DNA of 64,000 nt. It comes from Symploca sp. SIO1C2. GTDB lineage: Bacteria; Cyanobacteriota; Cyanobacteriia; Cyanobacteriales; Coleofasciculaceae. Made by a program: the position numbers and the translations under genes. Below the pieces are notes generated by a model, which was given only the letters and a program-made list of their open reading frames with translations, searched no databases and was not told where the DNA came from. The stretch covers positions 33,192 to 97,191 of the forward strand of contig JAAHFP010000012.1 of NCBI GenBank assembly GCA_010672925.1. Reading direction: 5' to 3'. Below are positions 8,533-16,300 of the stretch, in pieces. Each line of letters starts with the position of its first letter. Within the stretch, counting starts at the first letter, position 1.

Positions 8533-9387
8533 CTATTGTCCTGGGTTATTGTTGTCCAACCAAGCACTCAAATCATCCAGGGTTGAGAAATCTAACAATG
8601 CCTCAGCCAATTCTTCTAAAGGCTCCAAAGGTAATGCCTTGACTTGCGACTCCAATTTTGGAGGAAGCTTACCTACTTTTCGGCTCAACTGCTTTAAAAC
8701 TAATTGCTGTTCTCGTCCAAGTAATTGTTTTAAGCCTGTTTCCAAACCTTCTTGATAAACTCTCGTGTGTTTGGCGCTTTCAGCTAGTCCTAACATTTCG
8801 GCAATCTCCTGACGGCTCAATAAGGGAAATTTATATACCATTGTAGTCTCGATCAATTCTAAGAGGATAGCTTTGGGAAAGGGCAAAGATTGCTGGTCTA
8901 CTTGTGCCAAAATTTGTTTGGCTTGGACTGGGGTTCGTTTCTTAGATGCGACAATCAGCTGCATTAGTCCTATCGCTACTGAAAACGGTTGCATCTGTTC
9001 TAGTTCATTAAGATAAAAACGCTGGACTTGATCACTTTCTAGTAATAAGCTATACAGTCCCACATCCTCTGGTTCTAGGGATTTCCTCGGAAAAATCACC
9101 ACCGCCTGCCAATGGGTATACTGGGGGTTCTGTTGCAGAAATACAAATAGTTCCGCAAACAAGCGGTGGTAAATTAGCTCATCCTCTTGGAATTGAACCT
9201 CGACAAAAAATACAGTGGAGTCGGGGGCATTTGCTGGGGGGAGAAATACTCCATCAATACGAAAAGCAGTTTGTTTAACCTCTATGGATTTAAACTGATA
9301 CCCTTGGCGTGATGGTTGTCCAATTAGCTCAAAAAACAGTCCTGGGACACTTTGGAAGATGCGGTAAAATAGAGAGTCTGTCTTCAT
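8533..9387 (-). CDS. Rpn-family / DUF2887 PD-(D/E)XK nuclease-like protein
   Basis: A 284-residue cytoplasmic protein. The N-terminal 130 residues match the cyanobacterial Rpn/DUF2887 group (recombination-promoting nuclease, putative transposase): MKTDSLFYRIFQ..PGLFFELIG, then RIDGVFLP with Asp45, and FFVEVQFQ with Glu63 and Gln65. This is a D-x17-ExQ version of the PD-(D/E)XK active site. The C-terminal part is helical and holds the segment EMLGLAESAKHTRVYQEGLETG, common in this family. Members are numerous in cyanobacteria and often lie among toxin-antitoxin and defence genes, as here. DNA cleavage is plausible from family work on RpnA but not shown for this protein. Confidence 0.8.
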   Translation of the reverse strand: MKTDSLFYRIFQSVPGLFFELIGQPSRQGYQFKSIEVKQTAFRIDGVFLPPANAPDSTVFFVEVQFQEDELIYHRLFAELFVFLQQNPQYTHWQAVVIFPRKSLEPEDVGLYSLLLESDQVQRFYLNELEQMQPFSVAIGLMQLIVASKKRTPVQAKQILAQVDQQSLPFPKAILLELIETTMVYKFPLLSRQEIAEMLGLAESAKHTRVYQEGLETGLKQLLGREQQLVLKQLSRKVGKLPPKLESQVKALPLEPLEELAEALLDFSTLDDLSAWLDNNNPGQ

Positions 9388-9511
9388 GGTAGTGATAAAC
9401 TACAAAGATACAAAGATGAGTCGTTGCCTAATTTTGGCAATATTGGCTTCTTTTTGGACTGAAGTCCTACTACTGCTTATTACTTATTACTTATTACTTA
9501 TTAAACAGACT
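9388..9511. repeat. Short intergenic region with TTACTTA heptamers
   Basis: Contains a run of TTACTTA/TTATTAC-type units (about 9477-9503) between the hydrolase stop and the Rpn gene start. No gene was seen. Confidence 0.5.
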
Positions 9512-10354
9512 CTAATTCTCCATCACCTGGGGATTAAGGGAAATCCAGTTATCAATATCATCAAGTACCTGATGAGGAATCTCCCAAGGGAACAAGTGCG
9601 CTGTATTAGGGTAACAATGCCACTGGCTATTCTGAAGATGTTGAGCTGTTTCTTGACTCGACTCAGCCGTAATATGTCGATCAACTGCTCCTGCTAAGAC
9701 TAAACTGGGACATTGAATTTTCTCCAAGTCTCCCAAGCGATTATACCTACTCCTGAGAGCCTTGTTAAGGGATTTGGTAGCAGCAGCAGAAGTTTGCAGA
9801 TAAGCTGGCATCGCCCCTGAAGCCAGATACTGGTAGGTGGCAGGGGTATGTTGTTGGACTAAGTAGCGATAAAGCGATCGCTTACCAAAAGTTTCGATAT
9901 TCCATTGTACACCGGGCTGTAGCCAATTGATAATCGAAGCGATCACAGTGTAGAGGTTATCTTGCCAACTAATGGAAGGATGGCTGCTACGAGGATAAGC
10001 TGCTGTAGCAACTAAAATTAAACCAGAGACTCGCTGTGGAAACTTCAAGGCTAACTCCATTGCCAGAATTCCCCCTAAAGACCAGCCTAGCACCAGGCAG
10101 TGTTTAATCTCTAAGCGCTCGAGGAGAGTTTCTAAGTCAATGAGATGCTCACTCATCTCAAAATCTCCCTTAAACCGACTTTTGCCATATCCCCTTAAGT
10201 CAGGAGCAATAGTCTGGAATCGTTGAGCTAGGTGCTGGGTAAATACAGACATACTACCACCATTACCCGGATGTCCGTGAAGGCAAAGAATAGGGAATCC
10301 TGTGCCTTGAATATCTACATGTAGTTGTACATTGGTTTGAGAAGTTTTGCCCAT
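9512..10354 (-). CDS. Alpha/beta-fold hydrolase
   Basis: A 280-residue cytosolic hydrolase. Features in order: a strand ending in FPILCLHGHPGN (oxyanion HG motif), DLRGYGKS, the nucleophile elbow GWSLGG with the catalytic Ser, the acid in LAGAVDRHIT, and the catalytic His in PNTAHLFPWE. The cap region between about residues 130 and 205 is helical. The start at 10354 is preferred because AGGACGGATA precedes it; an in-frame ATG at 10378 has no ribosome-binding site. The family includes esterases, lactonases and dehalogenases, so the substrate cannot be named. It stands alone on the minus strand. Confidence 0.8.
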   Translation of the reverse strand: MGKTSQTNVQLHVDIQGTGFPILCLHGHPGNGGSMSVFTQHLAQRFQTIAPDLRGYGKSRFKGDFEMSEHLIDLETLLERLEIKHCLVLGWSLGGILAMELALKFPQRVSGLILVATAAYPRSSHPSISWQDNLYTVIASIINWLQPGVQWNIETFGKRSLYRYLVQQHTPATYQYLASGAMPAYLQTSAAATKSLNKALRSRYNRLGDLEKIQCPSLVLAGAVDRHITAESSQETAQHLQNSQWHCYPNTAHLFPWEIPHQVLDDIDNWISLNPQVMEN

Positions 10355-10378
10355 TATCCGTCCTAAGCTAAGACACAT

Positions 10379-10656
10379 TTAAATTACTTAGGCGATTTTT
10401 AAAATGATTGTACCTGTAAAGTGGTGCGTTACGCTACGCTAACACACCCTACTGCCGTAACCCAGCTAAAAATGTGGTTTAGAAACTAGTTTTGAAGTAA
10501 AAAGTAACAAGTAACAAGTAACAAGGAACTAGAAACCAAAATCTATTGCACCATTTTAGGTGGGTAACTGCACTACGAGGGGAGAAAAAAAAGAAATTAG
10601 CAATCAGCCATTAGCCATTAGCCATTAGCCATTAGCCATTAGCAATTAGCCATTAT
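10379..10656. repeat. Intergenic region with a palindromic repeat and two heptamer arrays
   Basis: No gene was seen. It contains a dispersed palindrome (10422-10452, TGGTGCGTTACGCTACGC plus a reverse half), three GTAACAA heptamers (about 10503-10524) and a run of about eight AGCCATT-type heptamers (10597-10655) that ends directly at the stop codon of the methyltransferase-HIT gene. The same palindrome recurs at 13347-13377 and, more diverged, at 48218-48250. Confidence 0.65.
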
Positions 10657-11520
10657 CTATTTTCTTTTGGGAATCACATGTCTCATACCACCTTTCGCAC
10701 CAACTGTATCACCTTGGTAACGAGGGATGATATGAATATTGGTATGCATCATCTTTTGTCCTGCAGATCTATTGATATTGATACCGACATTAAACCCATC
10801 AGGATGAAATTCTTCTCTTAAAAATTCTTGTACTTTGTTCACCATAAACCAGCAGGCAGATTGCTCCTGAAACGGCAACTCAAAATAATTAGCCACATGA
10901 CGTTTGGGTACCACTAGCACATGACCTGGGCTCAGGGGATAACCATCAAACATCGCATAGGCTGTAGCTGACTCAGTTAGTAAAGTTATCTTTTGATGAG
11001 GATTGCAGAAAATACAGCGATTAGGGGCATTTCTTTGATAATTGTAATGGATATACTCATATATTTCGCAATAGTCATCTAGATGCACTGACTTAAAGGG
11101 AAGTTTAACGATACATTGATAGGTAGGCTTCTTGTGAACGTAATGTTCTCGAAAACCCTCTCTTTTGAGGTCTCTTCTTACGGCATAATAGGCTTTACCT
11201 CCTGGCTTCAGTAAATGGGAGACTTCCATCAGGACAGTAGCTTGCTCCTCAGGGAACAAAACGTTTAACACATAGAAGCAAATTATGGTATCGAATTTAT
11301 CCTGAGGGTATTCCGGGAAGTAATAAGGGTCATAACCAGTAATCTCGCAGCCTTTTTTGTGCAATAACTTGACATCATTACCTAAGCCACAACCAAAATC
11401 TAGTATCTTCCCTTGCAGCCGGTTGTTTCCCAATAAAAATCTGGCAGGAAAGGACAGATAGATTCTTTCCATTGCCGTCAGGTGACTAAATTTATTGGTT
11501 TGCTGTTGCATGGAAACCAC
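10657..11520 (-). CDS. Methyltransferase-HIT domain fusion protein
   Basis: A 287-residue fusion. Residues 1-140 are a class I SAM-dependent methyltransferase: motif I KILDFGCGLGNDV, the acidic strand end ITGYDPYYFP, and a post-II region LLKPGGKAYYAVR. Residues 168-287 are a HIT-family nucleotide hydrolase/transferase domain: zinc-type CIFC, GYPLSPGHVLVVPKRHVANY, and the HIT triad region, here HTNIHIIPR at 259-267. The canonical motif is HxHxH; the middle His, the nucleophile in Hint/Fhit enzymes, is Asn261 here, confirmed in the DNA (CAT ACC AAT ATT CAT). The HIT half may therefore bind rather than cleave nucleotides. The fusion suggests one small molecule is both methylated and bound by a nucleotide-handling module. 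The substrate is unknown. Confidence 0.85.
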   Translation of the reverse strand: MVSMQQQTNKFSHLTAMERIYLSFPARFLLGNNRLQGKILDFGCGLGNDVKLLHKKGCEITGYDPYYFPEYPQDKFDTIICFYVLNVLFPEEQATVLMEVSHLLKPGGKAYYAVRRDLKREGFREHYVHKKPTYQCIVKLPFKSVHLDDYCEIYEYIHYNYQRNAPNRCIFCNPHQKITLLTESATAYAMFDGYPLSPGHVLVVPKRHVANYFELPFQEQSACWFMVNKVQEFLREEFHPDGFNVGININRSAGQKMMHTNIHIIPRYQGDTVGAKGGMRHVIPKRK

Positions 11521-11626
11521 AGGATGCTAATTATTAGAATTGATTTTCGGATTTATTTTATGAAGTATTTTTGTACTAGTGCAAGATGTTAGTAAAAAAT
11601 TAAATCTGCCTTCTGCCTCCTGCCTT
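11521..11626. other. Short intergenic region
   Basis: Contains CCTTCTGCCTCCTGCC heptamer-type sequence (about 11607-11628) next to the stop of the membrane protein gene. Nothing else was recognised. Confidence 0.4.
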
Positions 11627-12307
11627 CTAACCCTTATTACTTCTAGTCGAATAACTCCCTTTCTTCTTTTCCCTCAACTGCTGACTAACTTGAACAAAGA
11701 CATCTCTTTGAAGGTAAGGGTAATCACTCACCCAACGATCCAAGCGAGGAATATAGATATCACTAGTTTTGGCAATTTGTGATAAATCTGATTTATTAGA
11801 CATCACCAACATCTCCGCAACTTGACCAGGAGCAATTCCTTGATGGGTACGGCGTAGTGGTGCTTGTAGTAGGGTGGTAAATCCTGTTTCGTCAGCTATT
11901 TCTATATTGAAGCGTCGCTCCCTATTTTCTACAATAACTAACTGTCCACGTTGATTAACTGTTTCCTCTGTCCCAATCAACTCTTCTGTGACAAATACAT
12001 CCTGTACTCGACCCCGCCAGAAGCCACTGTATTTGTACCGACGTACTTGAGAATTGCGGACACTTGCCCAATAAACAGGACTCCAGAGCCAATAAAGCCC
12101 AGTAACAATCCACAGTAATAAACGCAGTCCATTGAACCCTTGGCCTAACACCAATGATATCAGCCACACGGCTACAGTTGCAGAGAAAGAAATTAGGAGT
12201 CTTTTTAACAAATCGGGAAGCTTACCCCAGTAATAACGATACTGGGAAGCAGTAGCAATAAAAGGAATAAGTTGTTCAAATTTCTGACGGGTGATGGGGA
12301 GGAGCAT
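11627..12307 (-). CDS. Conserved cyanobacterial membrane protein of unknown function
   Basis: A 226-residue protein with two adjacent transmembrane segments (about 35-57, VAVWLISLVLG, and 62-84, LLLWIVTGLYWLWSPVYWA) followed by a soluble C-terminal domain of about 130 residues. The soluble part has a beta-rich segment (SGFWRGRVQDVFVTEELIG...GQLVIVENRERRFNIEIADETGF is its central portion) and a conserved C-terminal DIYIPRLDRWVSDYPYLQRDVF. Homologues in cyanobacteria have been labelled phosphate ABC transporter permease, but the typical permease loop is not seen and that name looks wrong. The start codon lies directly beside a repeat array. Function unknown. Confidence 0.7.
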   Translation of the reverse strand: MLLPITRQKFEQLIPFIATASQYRYYWGKLPDLLKRLLISFSATVAVWLISLVLGQGFNGLRLLLWIVTGLYWLWSPVYWASVRNSQVRRYKYSGFWRGRVQDVFVTEELIGTEETVNQRGQLVIVENRERRFNIEIADETGFTTLLQAPLRRTHQGIAPGQVAEMLVMSNKSDLSQIAKTSDIYIPRLDRWVSDYPYLQRDVFVQVSQQLREKKKGSYSTRSNKG

Positions 12308-12459
12308 ATGAATTAAGAATTAAGAATTAAGAATTAAGAATTGGGAATTGGGAATTGGGAATTGGGAATTGGGTGCTAAGTCTTAATATTTTTCAATAGA
12401 TCTAATAATCCAATGACAAATGACAAATAACCAATAACCAATAACCAATAACAATTCAC
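12308..12459. repeat. GAATTAA and GGGAATT heptamer arrays
   Basis: Positions 12310-12373 hold about four GAATTAA-type units that pass directly into about five GGGAATT units, followed by TGACAAA/TAACCAA units near 12413-12452. This fills most of the space upstream of the membrane protein gene and next to the dapB stop codon. Confidence 0.85.
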
Positions 12460-13287
12460 TCAAAGAATCTTTTCTAGTCCATAAAGCAGAGATTTGAGCT
12501 GAGTGATTTTGCGGATTGCTAGTAGTACTCCTGGCATAAATGAAGACCGGTCTGTGGTATCGTGACGTAGGGTGTAAATTTGACCGGGAGAACCAAAAAT
12601 TACTTCCTCATGAGCGATGAAACCGGGTAAACGGACACTGTGGATGCGAATGTTATCATCAGCAATACTGCCCCTGGCTCCAGCTAATTTTTCGGTTTCT
12701 TCTACAAGAGGAGAATTATAGGTTTTTCCTAGTCCTGCCATCTGTTGAGCAGTTTGTATCGCAGTACCGCTGGGAGCATCGGCTTTTTGATTGTGATGGA
12801 GTTCAATAATTTCCACATGATCAAAGTATTGGGAGGCTTGAACCGCTGCTTGCTGTAGCAAAGCCATACCAATGGAAAAGTTGGGAATAATTAAGCAACC
12901 AGTACTAGCTTTTTCCGCAAATTCAGCTAACTCTTGAATTTCCTCTGGAGAAAGTCCGGTGGTGCCAACTACTGGTCGAACACCGTAAGCGATCGCAGAA
13001 CGGACATTATCATATACGCTGCTGGGGTGGGTAAAATCCACCATGACGCCTTGGGTTTTTTCCTGGGTAGCAAGTACCAAAGTTGCCTGCAAGTCATTCA
13101 GAACCGGAATTTCTACAGGTCCGCACCCAGCTATTTCACCGACATCTTGCCCTAGGTAATCCGGGTTATTGTCGATTGCTCCAATCAAAGTCATGTCAGA
13201 AGCACTAGACAAAGCTTTGATCACCTCACGACCCATTTTGCCACAAGCACCGTTGACCACTACTGGGATAGAAGATTGATTAGACAT
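12460..13287 (-). CDS. dapB: 4-hydroxy-tetrahydrodipicolinate reductase
   Basis: A 275-residue enzyme that reduces 4-hydroxy-tetrahydrodipicolinate with NAD(P)H in the diaminopimelate/lysine pathway; cytosolic. Evidence: the N-terminal Rossmann motif [45 protein letters not shown], the catalytic pair in [17 protein letters not shown] (His-His with Lys, and the DAPSGTA substrate loop), and the C-terminal region [15 protein letters not shown]. The length matches the cyanobacterial family. It is a single gene between a repeat array and a dispersed palindrome, with no operon partner visible. Confidence 0.97.
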   Translation of the reverse strand: MSNQSSIPVVVNGACGKMGREVIKALSSASDMTLIGAIDNNPDYLGQDVGEIAGCGPVEIPVLNDLQATLVLATQEKTQGVMVDFTHPSSVYDNVRSAIAYGVRPVVGTTGLSPEEIQELAEFAEKASTGCLIIPNFSIGMALLQQAAVQASQYFDHVEIIELHHNQKADAPSGTAIQTAQQMAGLGKTYNSPLVEETEKLAGARGSIADDNIRIHSVRLPGFIAHEEVIFGSPGQIYTLRHDTTDRSSFMPGVLLAIRKITQLKSLLYGLEKIL

Positions 13288-13346
13288 AATTCCAGGATAT
13301 CGTTGATAACGCTAAAGCGAATTTTAACTGAATTGGGGCGCACGTC

Positions 13347-13377
13347 GGTGCGTTACGCTTCGCTAACAGCACCCTAC
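13347..13377. repeat. Dispersed palindromic repeat (GGTGCGTTACGC type)
   Basis: GGTGCGTTACGCTTCGCTAAC followed by a CACCCTAC half can fold into an imperfect hairpin. It is nearly the same as 10422-10452 and lies just beyond the 3' end of the giant kinase gene. Such elements are common in cyanobacterial intergenic DNA. Confidence 0.6.
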
Positions 13378-13388
13378 GACTAACTGGA

Positions 13389-16300
13389 TTAATCTTCTGG
13401 TAATAAGTCTGTTAATTTTTCCTGAACAACATGTTGTACTTCACTAGTACAATCAATAATGATATCTAAGCGAAAATTATCCACCAAGTTAGTGAGAGTT
13501 TGGGCAAGAGTTGCTTGAGTTGGAGGAATTTGCTCAATTAACTCCAGAATGCGCCGGTCATTGATTTCTGATGCAGCCCAGTGTAATTGTGATAACCATT
13601 CAGGGGGCATTACCTGCAAATCTGATAATCGCAAGTTGGTTACTGCTAGAGCAGAAGAAGTACTGCTGTTCATCGCCCTCGACCCAAATGACTGCCCTAG
13701 AGTTGAGGTAGCTACTAAATGATTGTCATAGGTATAACTTACTCCCAGATAAGTTGCCATTTTTTCCAAGAGGACTTCTTCCCGGAAAGGCTTATGTACA
13801 AAGTCATCACAACCGGCTGAGACAATAGCTTCTCGCTGCTCTTCAAACGCACCAGCAGTCAGGGCAATAATGATGGTATTGGTTGTTGGTTGTTTTGCCT
13901 CGCTTTGCTCACCATGCTGCGCAAAGGGAATTGGGAATTGGGAATTGGGAATTGCTTCCACAGCTCCCTCAGCTTCCCCAGCTCCCCATCTCCCCATCTC
14001 CCTTTCTCTGGCTTTTATCTGCTTAGTTGCCTCATAACCGTCCATAAATGGCATTTGGATATCCATCCAGATCAGATGGGGTTGCCAACTCTCCCACAGA
14101 GCAACTGCTTCTTCTCCATTGGACGCTTCTCGTACTTCAAATCCTAAGGGTTCAAATAACTCCACCAGAACTGTTCGATTCTCTGCTACATCCTCAACTA
14201 TCAGAATGCGATAATCAGGTTGATTTGGTTCTAAGCTAATGACTCTTGGTGTGGAAATTATAGTTTGGCTATCAACCGTAGTGCTTTCAATAACCTGGAT
14301 AGTAAAGGTAAAAATTGTTCCCCGAGATAGGGTGCTGCTGACGGTAATTTCTCCCTTCATCAGATGTACAAACTGTTGGCTAATAGTTAAACCCAAGCCA
14401 GTTCCTTCCATTGATTTACGACCCGTTTGACTCTGCACAAAAGGAGCAAATAAAGTGTCCACTTCTTCTGGAGCAATACCAGGACCAGTGTCTTCGACTT
14501 CAAAGATAATTGTTGTTGGTTGTTGGTTGTTGGTTGTTTGGGAATTGGGAATTGGGAATTGGGAATTGGGAATTTGCCTCGCTTTGCTGCTGCGCACCAT
14601 GCTGTCGCAAATGCTCACCATGCTGCGCAAAGGGAATTGGGAATTGGAAATTACTCCTTTGTCTCCCCCAGCTCCTTCAGCTCCCCATCTCCCCATCTCC
14701 TCAGCTCCCTCAGCTCCCCCAGCTCCCTCAGCTCCCCATCTCCCCATCTCCTCAACTCCCTCAGCTCCCCCAGCTTCCTCAGCTCCCCATCTCCCCATCT
14801 CCTCAGCTCCCTCAGCTCCCCCAGCTCCCTCAGCTCCCCCATCTCCCCATCTCCCCATCTCCCCATCTCCCCACACTCCCCCTCCTCGTCTCACTCGTAA
14901 GATCACACGACCTTCGGCGGTAAACTTAATCGCATTGCCGAGAAGGTTAATGAGGACTTGGCGTAATTTGCCTTCGTCTGTTTGGATATATTGGGGTAGA
15001 TCAGGAGCAGGCTCAAAAAACAGTTGTAAACCTTTTAAATTTGCCCTGAGCCTCAGCATCTCTTCAATGGAGTAGAGTAGCTGATACAAATCAAAGGAAT
15101 TTTCATTGAAGGTTAGTTCCCCAGCTTCAATTTTAGACATTGACAAAATTTCATTAATCAGCTCCAGCAAATGCTCACCACTGCGATTAATGATGGCGAG
15201 ATGTTCTTGGTGCTTTGCTCTGAGGGAATTGTCACGAGCTATTACCTGAGTAAACCCGAGAATGGCATTGAGGGGAGTACGCAGCTCATGAGTCATTTTG
15301 GAGAGGAATTGGCTTTTGGCATGGGATGCGGCTTCTGCTGCTTCCTTGGCCTGGCGTAGTTCCGCTTCTGCTTGCTGGCGTTGAATAACGAGGGAGGCTA
15401 TCCTTGCTAAGGATTCGAGCATCTCCAATTCTCTCTCATCTGGCGATCGCGACTCGTTGAGATACATGGCAAATGTCCCTAAAACTTTACCAGTATCAGA
15501 TTTAATTGGCTCAGACCACCAGGCTCGGAAATTGTGAGCTAGGGCTTGTTCTTTGAAGGAACCACACAAGGGATCAGTAGCAATATCTTCAACAATCATG
15601 CGCATACCAAAGTAAGCCGCAGTACCGCAAGAACCAGAAAGTGGCTCAATGGGCAGTGAATCAATAGCTTGCTCCCAGGTATGGGGTATTTTCTCACCTA
15701 CGTAAGGGTGCAAAGACTTCCTGTCTTCGGAGCTTAACAGAATGGAAGAGCACAGATGGGGAGCTAGCTGAGCGACTTGCCTAGTCAATTCCAGCAAAAC
15801 TTCGTATAAAGACCGGTTCTCGGCCACCATTCTCAGCACTTTGTTTTGAGTTTTTCGTAACAACTCTCTCTGCTGACGTTCAGTGATATCTACAGCAATT
15901 GAGGCAAAGCCAATCACTGAAGCATTCTCATCCATTAGTTGTACGTTGTACCATTCGCAGGTGATGACTCTGCCATCTTTGGTAAGGTTTTCCTGGATAC
16001 TATAGTTGCTCCCTGGGTGAATGAGCAGTTCGCTATAGATTTTATCCATTTGCTCTGTGGCAGTTTCTGGTATCAGAAAGGCATTGTGATTACCGATGGC
16101 TTCATTAGAGGTATAGCCAAAAATTTCTTCGGCAGCTGGATTCCAAGCCACAACCTTCCAATCGGTAGAAAATTCAATCACAGCCAAGGGTGTTTGCTCT
16201 ACTAAAAAGGAAAGTCTTTGTTGGGAAGCTCTCAGTTGCTCTTGAGCTTGGTTTCTACTTTGAGAGATGGCGATTAATTCACCAACAAATCTGAGCAAGC

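Noticed and set aside
11627-12307. Name 'phosphate ABC transporter permease' for the membrane protein
   Set aside because: Only two membrane helices and no permease EAA-type loop; left as unknown.
14455-15075. Open frames on the plus strand across the giant kinase ATPase domain
   Set aside because: They are created by nonamer and heptamer repeats that keep several frames open; the minus-strand frame has clear kinase motifs on both sides.
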